A DNA stretch of 64,000 nt, taken from contig NZ_LMDJ01000001.1 in NCBI RefSeq assembly GCF_001425045.1, positions 1,095,590 through 1,159,589 of the forward strand. The letters are read 5' to 3'. Origin of the DNA: Massilia sp. Root351. Lineage in GTDB: Bacteria; Pseudomonadota; Gammaproteobacteria; Burkholderiales; Burkholderiaceae_D. This document shows, one piece after another, positions 50,606-60,409 of the stretch. Under the pieces are notes generated by a model. The model was not told where the DNA came from. It saw nothing but the letters and a program-made list of their open reading frames with translations, and did no database searches. Within the stretch, counting starts at the first letter, position 1; each line of letters begins with the position of its first letter. The translations under genes were made by a program, and so were the position numbers.

Positions 50606-51464
50606 AGCCCTGCACCAGCGCGCCGTGCGCGTCCTTGCGCTGTGCCAGCGAGAGCACGGTGCTGGCGTCCGGGCCGGCCAGCGGCCGGTAGCAGGCCCCT
50701 TCCATGTGGATGCTGTCGAATGAACCCGGCAGCACCGTGATGCCGCAGCCGGCCGCCACCAGTCCGATCATGGTGGAGGCTTCGCCCGCTTCCATCGCGA
50801 TGTCCGGCGTGAATCCCGCCTCCTTGCACAGCCGGTGAATCTGCGGGTAAATGCCGGTGCCGGCCGTTTTCGGATACATGATGAACGGCTGGCCCTGCAG
50901 GTCGCGGATCGCCACCTTCTCCTTGAGCGCCAGCGGCGAGCCCTCCGGCAACACGGCGATCAGCGGGTCGTGCCGCAGCACCGTGAGGCTGACCGCGTCC
51001 GGCAGCGCCGTTTCCGGCGGACGCACGAAACCCAGGTCCAGTTCGCGGTTTTCCAGCATGGCAATCTGCGGCAGCGTGGCCAGTTCGCGCAGGGTCAGCA
51101 GCACGTCCGGGTAACGCGCCCGGTAGCGGTTGATGACAGTGGCGAACAGCGGCGTGAAGGGCGTGGAGAAGGTGAAGCCGATGCGCAGCTCGCCCGCCTC
51201 GCCGCGCTGGGCCCGGCGCGCCGTCAGCTTGGCTTGCTCGGACAGCGCCAGCACGCGGCGCGCGTCATCCAGGAACAATTTTCCGGCCTCCGTCAGCCGC
51301 ACCCAGCGCTTGGAGCGCTCCAGCAGCTGCGCGCCCACCTCGGCTTCCAGGGCCTGGATCTGCTGGCTCAGCGGTGGCTGGCCGATGTGCAGCCGCTCGG
51401 CCGCACGCGTAAAACTCAGCTCTTCGGCGACGGCGATGAAGTAGCGCAGGTGGCGTAATTCCAT
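50559..51464 (-). CDS. LysR family transcriptional regulator
   Basis: A 301-residue LysR-type regulator. The winged helix-turn-helix lies at residues 1-60 (MELRHLRYFIAVAEELSFTRAAERLHIGQPPLSQQI), followed by a linker helix and the periplasmic-binding-fold effector domain (ELRIGFTFSTPFTPLFA, GFVRPPETALPDAVSL). It is divergent from the MFS exporter gene with a 71-bp AT-rich gap, the usual layout for a regulator that controls the neighbouring transporter. TATTAC and GTAATA half-sites in the gap are candidate LysR sites. The effector is unknown. Confidence 0.9.
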   Translation of the reverse strand: MELRHLRYFIAVAEELSFTRAAERLHIGQPPLSQQIQALEAEVGAQLLERSKRWVRLTEAGKLFLDDARRVLALSEQAKLTARRAQRGEAGELRIGFTFSTPFTPLFATVINRYRARYPDVLLTLRELATLPQIAMLENRELDLGFVRPPETALPDAVSLTVLRHDPLIAVLPEGSPLALKEKVAIRDLQGQPFIMYPKTAGTGIYPQIHRLCKEAGFTPDIAMEAGEASTMIGLVAAGCGITVLPGSFDSIHMEGACYRPLAGPDASTVLSLAQRKDAHGALVQGFIALARAAAEEAEPR

Positions 51465-51535
51465 GATTGTTATCTGTTTTAAGTATTACTAACGTCTTAA
51501 ATATATATTGGACAGTAATACAGCGCAATCCTAAG

Positions 51536-52783
51536 ATGATGCCATCATTCATCAGCCAGGCCATCATCATGGGCATCGCAGCAGGCTCTCCCACGTTTAA
51601 ACGCACCAACCGCGCGCTGTTCTTCAGCGGCTTCTCCTGTTTCGCCCTGCTGTACAGCGTGCAGCCGCTGATGCCCCTGCTGGGGCGCGAGTTCGCGCTG
51701 ACAGCGGCGCAAAGCAGCCTGGCCTTGTCGGTCTCGACCGCCGCGCTGGCGGTGTCGCTTCTGCTGTCGAGCCTGCTGTCCGACCGCATCGGCCGCAAGC
51801 CGCTGATGGGCGCGGCGCTCACCATCGCCGCGCTGATGACGGTGTTGTGCGCGGTGGCGCAGAACTATGGCCAGTTCCTGGTCATGCGCGCGCTGCTCGG
51901 CTTCGCGCTGGGCGGCATGCCGGCCGTGGCCATGACGTACCTGAGCGAGGAAATCGAACCCGGCTCGCTGGGCCTATCGATGGGCTTGCTCATTGGCGGC
52001 AACGCCTTTGGCGGCATGGCCGGGCGCATCCTGGTGTCGGTGATGAGCGACTTCTTTTCCTGGCGCGTGGCGATGGCGGCCATGGGGGTGGCCGGCCTGC
52101 TGGCGGCGGCCGAGTTCTACCGCAGCCTGCCGCGCTCGCGCAACTTCCGCCCCGCCGAGGGCGGCCTGGCCGAGCTGGGCAACGGCCTGCGCCGCCAGTT
52201 CACCGACGACGGCATGCCTTGGCTGTTCGGCATGGGTTTCCTGCTGATGGGCTGCATGGTCAGCGCCTACAACTTCATCGGCTTCCGCCTGCTGGGCGAG
52301 CCGTTCGGCCTGCGCCAGAGCGTGGTCGGGGCGATTTCCCTGTTCTACCTGTTGGGCATGTTCAGCTCGGTGTGGGCCGGCCGCCTGGCCGACAAGCTGG
52401 GCCGCCGCCGGGTGCTGTGGTGGCTGCTGCTGGCCATGCTGGGCGGCATGCTGGCCACGCTGAGCGGCCAGCTGGTGCTGATGTTCGCGGGCCTGGCGCT
52501 GTTCACCTTCTGCTTTTTCGCCTCGCATTCGGTGACCAGCAGCTGGGTGGGGCGCCGCGCGCAGTCGGCCTCAGCGATGGCCTCGGCGCTGTATCTGTTC
52601 TTCTACTACCTCGGCTCGGCCGTGATCGGCTGGCTGGCGGGTGTCGCCTGGGGCCTGGCGGGCTGGGCCGGCGTGATCGGCCTGCTGGGCAGCGCCCTGG
52701 CTGGGGCCTTGCTGATCGCCCTGCGCCTGCGCAATTTGGCGCCGGCCGCGCCCGCAGGACCGGCCCAGCTGGCGGCGGCCTGA
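51536..52783 (+). CDS. MFS exporter, YnfM-like
   Basis: A 415-residue inner-membrane protein with 12 predicted segments. FSGFSCFALLYSVQPLMPLLGREF opens segment 1 (cited in part), and motif A is LLSDRIGRKPLMGAAL with a repeat RLADKLGRRRVLWW after segment 7. This fits the YnfM group of small-molecule or drug exporters. The LysR gene is divergent and likely controls it. The start is one of the adjacent ATG codons at 51536/51539; a further ATG at 51569 (MGIAAGS) is possible and none has a strong binding site. Confidence 0.85.
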   Translation: MMPSFISQAIIMGIAAGSPTFKRTNRALFFSGFSCFALLYSVQPLMPLLGREFALTAAQSSLALSVSTAALAVSLLLSSLLSDRIGRKPLMGAALTIAALMTVLCAVAQNYGQFLVMRALLGFALGGMPAVAMTYLSEEIEPGSLGLSMGLLIGGNAFGGMAGRILVSVMSDFFSWRVAMAAMGVAGLLAAAEFYRSLPRSRNFRPAEGGLAELGNGLRRQFTDDGMPWLFGMGFLLMGCMVSAYNFIGFRLLGEPFGLRQSVVGAISLFYLLGMFSSVWAGRLADKLGRRRVLWWLLLAMLGGMLATLSGQLVLMFAGLALFTFCFFASHSVTSSWVGRRAQSASAMASALYLFFYYLGSAVIGWLAGVAWGLAGWAGVIGLLGSALAGALLIALRLRNLAPAAPAGPAQLAAA

Positions 52784-52842
52784 TGGCGGCTTGAAGGCGG
52801 CTTGATGGCTGCCGGATGGCGGCCGGGGGCAGGCCGGCGCCG

Positions 52843-53553
52843 TCAGGGGCAGTTGCTGTAGCGCGGCCCGCTGTTGCCGCCCACGCCCCCACCGCTGCTG
52901 GGGTCTGCCATGCTGATGCAATAAGTGCCCAGCGCAGTGCGGATCTGGTAGACACGGGTGCGCGCGCCGGGCGCCGAAATCTCCGACACCTTGGCCGCCT
53001 CGTACCACTTCGGCTTGACGGCCTGGTGCGCGGCCTCGAAGGCGGCGTCGATTTTCCCTCTTATCGTATCCTTGGCAGGCGGCAGCGGCGCCAGCTTGCC
53101 CTGGCGCAGTTCGTTGTCCACTTTCCCCGCGTTGTACAAGGTCAGCCGCAGCAATTCGGCTGCGGGCATGGGCGGCGCTGCCGGCTGAGCCGACAGGTCG
53201 CCGATAACCGGTTCGCTGCCCGCAGCCGGGGCGGACGGCAAGGCCGCCGGCACGGTGTCGGCCGTGACGGTGACCGGCTGCGCCGCCGTGCTTGCCTCGC
53301 TGCTGGCGGCAGCGCTGGCTGGCACTGGCCGGAGCGGCACGGCGATGGCGCCCGGCGCCCGGCTGCTTGCCGCATGCGCCGGCACGGTGCCAGGGACATG
53401 CCTGGCCTTGGGCGCGGCGGGCAGTATCCACGTGATGGCCTCACGGTCCGCGCTGCGTACCGGACTGACGGCATGCTGGCGCGCGAGCAGGGCGGCCAGC
53501 AGCGCCACGTGCAAAAGCGTGGTCAGCAGCAGGGCGGGGCGGGAGCGCGTCAT
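52843..53553 (-). CDS. Anchored Pro/Ala-rich protein with C-terminal Cys-pair domain (paralogue 1)
   Basis: A 236-residue protein with an N-terminal membrane anchor (residues 8-24, LLLTTLLHVALLAALLA, no clear cleavage site). A Pro/Ala/Ser-rich linker (about 25-125) follows, then a compact domain in which W-Y, RVYQIRTALGTYC and the final SNCP are conserved with the next gene. The two Cys may form a disulfide in the periplasm. The linker style resembles TonB-like anchors, but no TonB C-terminal domain is present. Its function is unknown. It is the second gene of a tandem pair 18 bp apart. Confidence 0.68.
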   Translation of the reverse strand: MTRSRPALLLTTLLHVALLAALLARQHAVSPVRSADREAITWILPAAPKARHVPGTVPAHAASSRAPGAIAVPLRPVPASAAASSEASTAAQPVTVTADTVPAALPSAPAAGSEPVIGDLSAQPAAPPMPAAELLRLTLYNAGKVDNELRQGKLAPLPPAKDTIRGKIDAAFEAAHQAVKPKWYEAAKVSEISAPGARTRVYQIRTALGTYCISMADPSSGGGVGGNSGPRYSNCP

Positions 53554-53571
53554 GCGGCGTGCGCCACGCTG

Positions 53572-54243
53572 CTATTTTTCACGCGGGCATTCCTTGATGC
53601 GGTATGGCGACCCGTCCGCCGGATGGTAGACGCAGTAGCGGCCGCCGGCGTTCTTCACTTCATACACGCGGTCGCCACCCATGCTGGTCATGGGCACGGC
53701 CAGTTCGCGGATTTGCGGCGCGTGGTACCACTTGCGGGAGGCGATGCTGGCCTTGTCGAAGGTTTGATCCAGCTTCTCCTGGCGCAGGCTGTCCGCGCGC
53801 AGCGGGAGGGGCTGGCCGTTGCGCAGTTGCTTGTCGATGCTGCCGGCCTGCTGGCGCGCCATGCGCAGCAGCTCGTCGGCTGCGGGCGCAGCTTCAGCGG
53901 CAAGTGCGGCGGCACGCGGGGCGGCAGCCTCGGCCTGGAGCGCTGGCGTCGCGCTACCGGCGGCAGGCGTGGCGGACACGATGGCGGCGGGGGCGGATTC
54001 GGCGCCTGCCGCATGGCCGCGCGGTGCGGCAGCGGGCTGCCTGGGCGGCGCCTCGGCCGGCGGCAAGGCGGCGGGCAGGGTGGGCAGCGCAGGCAGTGCG
54101 CGCAGCCACACCAACGCTGGCCGGTCCTGGTCCGGCGTACCGGGGACGTGCGCCGCAGGGCGCGCCAGCGCCGCCCAGAGCAGCGCCAGATGCAGCGCCG
54201 CCGTCAGCAGCAGGCCGGACTTGTCGCGAGGTAATCTTGTCAT
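53572..54243 (-). CDS. Anchored Pro/Ala-rich protein with C-terminal Cys-pair domain (paralogue 2)
   Basis: A 223-residue paralogue of the gene at 52843-53553. The anchor is LLLTAALHLALLWAALA at 11-27. A Pro/Ala-rich linker and a C-terminal domain follow, with WYHAPQIRELAVP, RVYEVKNAGGRYCVYH and the end KECPREK. The conserved features are the WY pair, RVY-x-[IV], [TR]YC and a final Cys-Pro. Pairwise similarity is clear only in the last 70 residues. The gene is first of the pair, with its start just after AT-rich sequence. Its function is unknown. Confidence 0.68.
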   Translation of the reverse strand: MTRLPRDKSGLLLTAALHLALLWAALARPAAHVPGTPDQDRPALVWLRALPALPTLPAALPPAEAPPRQPAAAPRGHAAGAESAPAAIVSATPAAGSATPALQAEAAAPRAAALAAEAAPAADELLRMARQQAGSIDKQLRNGQPLPLRADSLRQEKLDQTFDKASIASRKWYHAPQIRELAVPMTSMGGDRVYEVKNAGGRYCVYHPADGSPYRIKECPREK

Positions 54244-54412
54244 TTTTAAAATGTAACGCGGCCAGCGCCGAGCTTACCATAAATGTAACAAGTGCTTACA
54301 CCTTCGGTGGGGCGGCGGCTTGAGGCCGCTCAAGCGCAGGACGGCAACTTTAGGCTGAGTTCGCTGTCCAAAGCGGACAGGCACCGTGCCTGCTCACCGC
54401 AAGGAGGAGACC

Positions 54413-54739
54413 ATGCTGCAAGAGTATGAAATACGGCAACGATTCATTCGGGTGGGACGCGCCATCGGCGAGGCGGCGCAAGCGTGTTCGGCGGAACGCA
54501 ACCTGCCCGGCGAGCTGCGCGACTGCATCCACAAGCTGGACCGGCAAGCCGACGCCGCCCACCAGGTGCTGGAACCGTACGACGTGACGCGCTTGCGCAA
54601 GATGGTTGATGCGCTGGAAGTGCTGGGCGAGCGCGCACAGCGCGTGTGCCGCAATATGCCGGCGCTGACGGCGCAGATGCGCAGCGCGGTCCAGCATGTG
54701 CATGACGAGCTGGCCGAGCTCAAGCACGATCTGCGCTGA
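54413..54739 (+). CDS. Small helical hypothetical protein
   Basis: A 108-residue soluble protein with a strong AAGGAGG binding site. It is almost entirely helical and highly charged (YEIRQRFIRVGRAIGEAAQACSAERNLP, LRKMVDALEVLGERAQRVCRNMPALTAQM cited in part), with a heptad pattern that allows a coiled-coil. It has two Cys but no motif. An inverted repeat CTGTCC-N5-GGACAG (54364-54380) lies 33 bp upstream. I do not recognise the family. Confidence 0.68.
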   Translation: MLQEYEIRQRFIRVGRAIGEAAQACSAERNLPGELRDCIHKLDRQADAAHQVLEPYDVTRLRKMVDALEVLGERAQRVCRNMPALTAQMRSAVQHVHDELAELKHDLR

Positions 54740-54836
54740 GCTCGGGCGCGGCGCTGCGGCGCTTCGTGCTGGCGGCGGCCACTGGGCGCGCCCGCTGACC
54801 CGCCCAGCGGCCGGCCGGCGAGGGCGCCGCCCCGCG

Positions 54837-56066
54837 TTACAGCACGCCTTTGCCTTTGAGCGAGCCGATCTCTTCGGCGCTGCGTCCCAGCAGTTCGCGC
54901 AGCACCTCGTCGGTGTGCTGGCCCAGCAGCGGCGGGGCGCTGCCGCCGTCGGTGGGCGTGGCGGACAGCCGCATCGGGCTGCGCACCAGCTTCACCTTGC
55001 CGGCGGTCGGATGCGGCGCTTCCGTCACCATGCCGCGCGCCTGCACCTGGGGATTCCGGTACACGTCGCCGATGTCGTTGATCGGACCGCAGGGCACGCC
55101 CACCGCCTCCAGCTGTTCTATCCACTCGGCGCGCGACCTGGTTTTCACCATCTCGGCCAGGATGGGCACCAGCTCGTCGCGGTTTTGCACGCGCAGCGGG
55201 TTGGTGGCGTAGCGTTCGTGAAGCGCCAGCTCGGGGCGCCCGCCCGCTTCGACGAACTTCTGGTACTGGCCGTCGTTGCCGGTGGCGACGATGATGTAGC
55301 CGTCGCTGCAGGCGAAGGTCTGGTAGGGCACGATGTTGGGATGCGCGTTGCCCCAGCGCTTGGGCGCCTTGCCGCTGTTCAGGTAGTTGCTGCCCATATT
55401 GGCCAGCATGGCCACTTGCACGTCCAGCAGCGCCATGTCGATGTACTGGCCTTCGCCGCTGCGGTCGCGGTGCATCAGCGCGGCCTGGATGGCGATGGTG
55501 GCATACATGCCGGTCATCAGGTCCACCAGCGCCACGCCGGCCTTCTGCGGGCCGCCGCCGGGCAGGTCGTCGCGCTCGCCGGTCACCGACATCAGCCCGC
55601 CCATGCCCTGGATCAGGAAGTCATAGCCAGCGCGGTGCGCGTAGGGGCCGTCCTGGCCGAAGCCGGTCACCGAGCAGTACACCAGGTCCGGCTTGACCGC
55701 CTTTAGCGACTCGTAGTCCAGGCCGTAGCGTTTCAGCTGGCCCACCTTGTAGTTTTCCAGCACCACGTCCGACTGCGCCGCCAGTTCGCGGATCAGCCGC
55801 TGGCCTTCGGCGCTGGCGATGTCCACGGTCACCGAGCGCTTGCCGCGGTTGGCGGCCAGGTAGTAGGCCGCTTCGGTGGTGTCGCGGCCGTCCGCGTCGC
55901 GCGCGTAGGGCGGGCCCCAGGCGCGGGTGTCGTCGCCGCTGCCGGGACGCTCGATCTTGATCACGTCCGCGCCCAGGTCGGCCAGGTTCTGCGAGCACCA
56001 GGGGCCGGCCAGTACGCGGCTCAGGTCCAGTACGCGGATGTGGCCCAGGGCCTTGTTCACGGTCAT
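54837..56066 (-). CDS. CoA-transferase, class III (CaiB/BaiF family)
   Basis: A 409-residue family III CoA-transferase. IRVLDLSRVLAGPWCSQNLADLGADVIKIERPG is the N-terminal signature (cited from ends), and Asp182 in VALVDLMTGMYAT is the expected nucleophile that carries the acyl anhydride. Members exchange CoA between acyl-CoA and a carboxylic acid; the sequence suggests a dicarboxylate or branched substrate, which is not determinable here. I use the ATG at 56066, with GAGG 8 nt upstream; a GTG three codons earlier is possible. The gene stands alone between a helical gene and ugpQ. Confidence 0.9.
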   Translation of the reverse strand: MTVNKALGHIRVLDLSRVLAGPWCSQNLADLGADVIKIERPGSGDDTRAWGPPYARDADGRDTTEAAYYLAANRGKRSVTVDIASAEGQRLIRELAAQSDVVLENYKVGQLKRYGLDYESLKAVKPDLVYCSVTGFGQDGPYAHRAGYDFLIQGMGGLMSVTGERDDLPGGGPQKAGVALVDLMTGMYATIAIQAALMHRDRSGEGQYIDMALLDVQVAMLANMGSNYLNSGKAPKRWGNAHPNIVPYQTFACSDGYIIVATGNDGQYQKFVEAGGRPELALHERYATNPLRVQNRDELVPILAEMVKTRSRAEWIEQLEAVGVPCGPINDIGDVYRNPQVQARGMVTEAPHPTAGKVKLVRSPMRLSATPTDGGSAPPLLGQHTDEVLRELLGRSAEEIGSLKGKGVL

Positions 56067-56183
56067 CACTTCCACCTCGTCGCAGTTAGCAAGAGCGCCA
56101 GCTTAACGTCTTGTGGTATGTTTTGAATACAAGAGAAGCGACATGCGTTTTCAACATCAACCAGGGCATGCAAAGAGGAATCC

Positions 56184-56936
56184 ATGTGGCCTTACCCTAA
56201 AGTTCTCGCCCACCGGGGCGGCGGCACGCTGGCGCCGGAAAACACCATCGCGGCGCTGCGCTGCGGCCTGGCCTATGGCTACAAGGCGGTGGAGTTCGAC
56301 GTGATGCTGTCCAAGGACGGCATCGGCGTAGTCATGCACGACCCGGATTTCGGCCGCACCGTGGCCGGGGAGGGCAACGTGGCGCGCACCGCGGCGTCCG
56401 ACCTGGTGCGCAAGGACGCCGGCGCCTGGTTCGGGCCGCAGTTCGCCGGCGAGACCGTGCCGCTGTTTACCGAATACATCGACTACTGCCGCGCGCAGGG
56501 CATCTGGATGAATATCGAGATCAAGCCGGTGCCGGGCTTCGAGCCAGAGACCGGGCGCTGGGTGGCGCAAAAAACCCGCGCCCGCTTCAGCCAGGAGCTG
56601 CGTGCCGGCGAGCTGAAGAGCGTGCCGCTGCTGTCCTCCTTCAGCATGGCCGCGCTGGCCGCCGCGCGCCAGGCCGCGCCGGAGGTGCCGCGCGCCTGCC
56701 TGTTCGACACCATGCCAGGCGACTGGCGCGAACAGGCCGCCGCACTGGAGGCGGTGGCCATCCATACCAACCACACGCACCTCACGCCCGAACTGGCGCA
56801 GGCCGTGAAGGCGGCCGGCTACGGCTTGTTCTGCTATACCGTCAACACGCCCGGGCGCGCCAGCGAGATCCTGGGCTGGGGCGTGGACGGCTTTTGCACC
56901 GACCGCGTCGACCTGATCGGCGCGGGCTTTGCCTGA
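56184..56936 (+). CDS. ugpQ: Glycerophosphodiester phosphodiesterase
   Basis: A 250-residue cytoplasmic enzyme without a signal peptide, which separates UgpQ from the periplasmic GlpQ. It hydrolyses glycerophosphodiesters to glycerol-3-phosphate and an alcohol. HRGGGTLAPENT (10-21) carries the first catalytic His, VEFDVMLSKDG the metal-binding Glu and Asp, VMHDPDF the second His, and NIEIKP a further metal Glu. AGAGGA precedes the ATG. No ugp transporter genes are adjacent. Confidence 0.93.
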   Translation: MWPYPKVLAHRGGGTLAPENTIAALRCGLAYGYKAVEFDVMLSKDGIGVVMHDPDFGRTVAGEGNVARTAASDLVRKDAGAWFGPQFAGETVPLFTEYIDYCRAQGIWMNIEIKPVPGFEPETGRWVAQKTRARFSQELRAGELKSVPLLSSFSMAALAAARQAAPEVPRACLFDTMPGDWREQAAALEAVAIHTNHTHLTPELAQAVKAAGYGLFCYTVNTPGRASEILGWGVDGFCTDRVDLIGAGFA

Positions 56937-57035
56937 AGCCGGTTTCATATAAAAATCCAATCCCCGTTTGTGAGTATTGGTGAGTTTCCTGCGCACCACA
57001 GCCACTAAGCTGATTGCATGTGGCAGGAGGCTGGC

Positions 57036-58190
57036 ATGGGCACTGTGGAAGAAAGTCAGCAAGCCGAGCTGGTATGCCGGCTGTTCGAAGCGGCCGTCGA
57101 GCCGCAGCGCTGGCAGGGCGTCAGCGCGCAGATCGCGCAGGCCTTCGATGCCGGCAGCGGCGCCCTGATGGTGCTGCGGCCGCGCGCCGCCGCCACGCTG
57201 CTCGACGCCACCGGCAACTTCGCCGGTGCGCCGGCGCTGGCCTACCAGCAGCATTACCGACGGTGCGACGTGTGGACCGAGTCGGCCTGCCTGGCGGCGC
57301 ACCGCGGCGCGCGCATCGGCGCCGAACTGGTGCCGGAGCGCGCTTTCCAGCGCACCGAGTTTTACGCCGATTTTTGCCGCCCGGCCGGCATCTACCACGC
57401 GCTCGGTTGCGTGGTGCAGTTGCCGGATGACGAACTCGGCCTGCTGGCCGTACACCGTGCGCGCGCGCAGCGCGCCTTCACGCAGCAGGACAAGCAGCGC
57501 CTGGCCCGGCTGGTGCCCTATTTCGAACGGGCGCTGGCCTTGCGCGCCACGGTGCGCCAGGCCGGCCTGCCGGAACAGTGCAGCATGGCCGCGCTCGACT
57601 GCATCGGCGCCGCCGTGTTCCTGCTCGACGCGCAAATGCGTCTGCTGCACGCCAACGCCGCCGCCGCCGCGCTGCTGGGGCGCGACAGCGCCTTGCGCCT
57701 GTGCGGTGGCATCTTGCTGCAGGACGGGGCCGCCGGCGCGCAGTCGCTGGCGCGCGCAGTGCAGGCCGCCTTCGATCCGCTGCGCTGCGCCGGCCCGGTG
57801 TCGCTGCAGGTGGCGCGGCGCCGCGGCCCGCCGCTGCTGCTGGCCGTGGCGCCCTATCTGCCGCCGGCCGGCCTGCCGTGGCGCCAGCCCTGCGCCATCG
57901 TCATGGCCTGCGAGCCGGGCGCGCAGCGCCTGTCGCGGACGGTGCTGGGCCAGCTGTTCGGCCTGACGCCGGCCGAGGCCGGCGTGGCGCAGGCGCTGGC
58001 GCACGGCGAAGCGCTGGACGGCATCGCCGGCGCGCTGGAAATCAGCCCCCACACCGTGAAAACCCATTTGCAGCACCTGTTCCGCAAGACCGGCACCCGG
58101 CGCCAGGGCGAGCTGGTGGCGGTCCTGCACGGCTCGCCCGCCGGGCTGCTGCGCAACGCCGCCGTGCCGGATGCGCTCTCATCCGTTTAG
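57036..58190 (+). CDS. LuxR family transcriptional regulator
   Basis: A 384-residue protein. The C-terminal 65 residues are a LuxR/GerE helix-turn-helix (LTPAEAGVAQALAHGEALDGIAGALEISPHTVKTHLQHLFRKTGT, cited from ends). The first 310 residues have no receiver motif and may form a PAS/GAF-like sensor (AAVFLLDAQMRLLHANAAAAALLG is PAS-like). AGGAGG lies 8 nt upstream of the ATG chosen. A short inverted repeat AGACTG-N6-CAGTCT (58218-58235) lies after the gene. The targets and signal are unknown. Confidence 0.83.
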   Translation: MGTVEESQQAELVCRLFEAAVEPQRWQGVSAQIAQAFDAGSGALMVLRPRAAATLLDATGNFAGAPALAYQQHYRRCDVWTESACLAAHRGARIGAELVPERAFQRTEFYADFCRPAGIYHALGCVVQLPDDELGLLAVHRARAQRAFTQQDKQRLARLVPYFERALALRATVRQAGLPEQCSMAALDCIGAAVFLLDAQMRLLHANAAAAALLGRDSALRLCGGILLQDGAAGAQSLARAVQAAFDPLRCAGPVSLQVARRRGPPLLLAVAPYLPPAGLPWRQPCAIVMACEPGAQRLSRTVLGQLFGLTPAEAGVAQALAHGEALDGIAGALEISPHTVKTHLQHLFRKTGTRRQGELVAVLHGSPAGLLRNAAVPDALSSV

Positions 58191-58256
58191 CCGATGCCGG
58201 GCGGCGGGGCGCGGCCTAGACTGGGTTGGCAGTCTGGTCCACAACAGGGGAATAAT

Positions 58257-58709
58257 ATGAACAAGATGACGAACCACAAGATGTTGAACCGCATGGCGGG
58301 GCTGCTGCTGGCCGCCGCCGCGTGGGGCGCGGGGGCGCAGGCGCTGCCCGGCGGCGAGCGCGTAACGGTGCCTGGTCCGCTGCTCAAAATCGAACTGCCC
58401 GCCAAGCCTTACCGGATGGACCGCGACCGCTTCGAGGAACTGCGCGGCGCCTATCAGCTGTCCAACGGCCAGACCTTGTACCTGACCCGCAGCGGCTACA
58501 CCATGTACGCCGAAATCGACCGGCAGGGCCAACATCCGGTGATCGCCTCCGGCCGCAGCGCCTTCGTGGCCACCGACCTCAAGCTCAAGGTGCGGATCGA
58601 TTGGAAGGACGACGGTTCGGTGGGCGGGGAAGTGGTGATGGTGGTGCCGCACCGCGACCTGGCCAGCGGCGCGGTGACGGACGTGCTGGTGGCGCTGGCC
58701 ATGGACTAG
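58257..58709 (+). CDS. Small exported hypothetical protein
   Basis: A 150-residue exported protein with a signal peptide (about 28 residues, ending WGAGAQALP) and a CAGGGG binding site. The mature part has beta-rich segments (RVTVPGPLLKIELPAKPYRM, YLTRSGYTMYAEI) and ends in VLVALAMD. I do not recognise the family. It may be a small periplasmic adaptor. It converges on the chemotaxis receptor gene with 5 bp between stops. Confidence 0.65.
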   Translation: MNKMTNHKMLNRMAGLLLAAAAWGAGAQALPGGERVTVPGPLLKIELPAKPYRMDRDRFEELRGAYQLSNGQTLYLTRSGYTMYAEIDRQGQHPVIASGRSAFVATDLKLKVRIDWKDDGSVGGEVVMVVPHRDLASGAVTDVLVALAMD

Positions 58710-58714
58710 CGCCA

Positions 58715-60409
58715 TTAGAAGCGCTCGAAGCTGCCCTGGTCCGGTTCCCAGTCGGCCGCCTGCAGCGGCGCGCCCTGCACTGCGCGCAGGCGCGGGCCGT
58801 GCCCTGCCGCCGGCGACTGGCGCGCATGGCGGGCCGGCTTGCGCGCGGCGGGCTTGCCGTGGCCGGTGTTGAAAAAACCCATGGTGCTTTGCAAGTCCTC
58901 GGCCTGGGCGCTCATTTCCTCGGCGGTGGCGGCCAGCTGTTCCGAACCGGCGGCGTTTTGCTGGGTGGCCTGGCTGAGCTGGCTGACCGCCGAATTGATC
59001 TGTGCCAGCCCGGTCGACTGCTCTTCGGAGGCGGCGGCAATCTCCTGCACCAGCCCCGAAGTGCGCTGGATGTTGGGCACCATCTGGTTCAGCAGCTTGC
59101 CGGCCCGCTCGGCCAGGTCCACGCTGCTGCCGGCCACCTCGCCGATTTCCTGCGCCGCGATTTGCGAGCGCTCGGCCAGCTTGCGCACCTCGGCCGCCAC
59201 CACGGCGAAGCCCTTGCCGTGCTCGCCCGCGCGCGCCGCCTCGATGGCCGCGTTCAGCGCCAGCAGATTGGTCTGGTAGGCGATGTCGTCGATGATGACG
59301 ATCTTGCGGGCAATCTGGCGCATGGCGTCGACCGTGCCGCCCACCGCGTTGCCGCCTTCCACCGCTTCGGCGGCCGCCTGGCTGGCCATGCCGTCGGTGA
59401 CGCGGGCGTTTTCCGTGTTCTGCGCCACCGAGGCCGTCATCTGCTCGACCGAGGCGCTGGTTTCCTCCACGCTGGCGGCCTGCTCGGTGGCCGCCTGCGA
59501 CAGCGATTGCGCGGTGCCGCTGACCTGTTCCGAGGCGCTGGCCAGCGCGTCGGCGCTGCTGTTGACCCGGCCGACCACGTCGGCCAGGCGTTCGACCATG
59601 TTTTTCATGCTGTAAAGCAGGCTGCCCTGGTCGCCGGCCCGGGTTTCGATCTGCACCGTCAGGTCGCCCTCGGCCACCCGGTTGACCACGCCGGCCGCGT
59701 AGCCGGGGTCGCCGCCCAGCTGCTTTAGCGTGTTGCGCAGGATGAGAATGCCCAGCGCCGCCACCAGCAGCGCCGCCCCTCCGAAGATGATGGCCATATT
59801 GCGCTGCGAGGCGGCGATCGCCTGCGCGGTCTCGGCGTTGGCCTGCTCGGCCACCTTGACGTTGAGATTGACCAGCTTGTCCAGCGCGGCCTGCACGGCG
59901 GCCACGTGCGGCGCCACGTCGTTGGCGGCCTGGGTGAATTCGTCCGTTGCCAGCTTGATGCCGGCCGGGTCGCCGCCACGGGCCAGCCGGTCGGCCGCGG
60001 CGATCACGCGCTCGCCGCCCTTCAGGCGCAAGTCCCAGGCCGCCAGGAATTCCTTGTACAGCACCGCTTCCTCGGCGGTCTGCGGCAGCGGGTCGTAGAT
60101 CTTGCGGCCGGCCGCCACCTCGGCGAAGCCGGCCCGCATCACGTCGGCCTGGGCGGCGATTTTCGGCATGGTGGCGGGGTTTTCCAGCAGGCGGAACACC
60201 GTCAGCGCGCCGATGCGCACTTCCCGGTTGCCCAGCTTCATCTGGTACAGGCCGGCGATGGACGGCATGCGCACGTCGGCCACCTCGGCGAATCCGGCGC
60301 GGGCGCTGTTCAGGCCGGCCAGTCCGGCCGCGCCCACCAGCGCCACGGCCAGGATGGCCAGCAGCAGCAGCAAAATCAACTTAGTCCGAAGCAAGAGATT
60401 ATTCAGCAT
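58715..60409 (-). CDS. Methyl-accepting chemotaxis protein
   Basis: A 564-residue chemoreceptor. One segment lies at about 8-30, a periplasmic ligand domain at about 31-205 (four-helix type, with [19 protein letters not shown]), a second segment near 206-225, then a HAMP-like region and the cytoplasmic signalling helices with the hairpin tip [34 protein letters not shown] (cited from ends). It should couple to CheA/CheW. The ligand is unknown. The C-terminal end SFERF loosely resembles the CheR/CheB-tethering NWETF pentapeptide; that is tentative. It is divergent from alaS. Confidence 0.9.
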   Translation of the reverse strand: MLNNLLLRTKLILLLLLAILAVALVGAAGLAGLNSARAGFAEVADVRMPSIAGLYQMKLGNREVRIGALTVFRLLENPATMPKIAAQADVMRAGFAEVAAGRKIYDPLPQTAEEAVLYKEFLAAWDLRLKGGERVIAAADRLARGGDPAGIKLATDEFTQAANDVAPHVAAVQAALDKLVNLNVKVAEQANAETAQAIAASQRNMAIIFGGAALLVAALGILILRNTLKQLGGDPGYAAGVVNRVAEGDLTVQIETRAGDQGSLLYSMKNMVERLADVVGRVNSSADALASASEQVSGTAQSLSQAATEQAASVEETSASVEQMTASVAQNTENARVTDGMASQAAAEAVEGGNAVGGTVDAMRQIARKIVIIDDIAYQTNLLALNAAIEAARAGEHGKGFAVVAAEVRKLAERSQIAAQEIGEVAGSSVDLAERAGKLLNQMVPNIQRTSGLVQEIAAASEEQSTGLAQINSAVSQLSQATQQNAAGSEQLAATAEEMSAQAEDLQSTMGFFNTGHGKPAARKPARHARQSPAAGHGPRLRAVQGAPLQAADWEPDQGSFERF

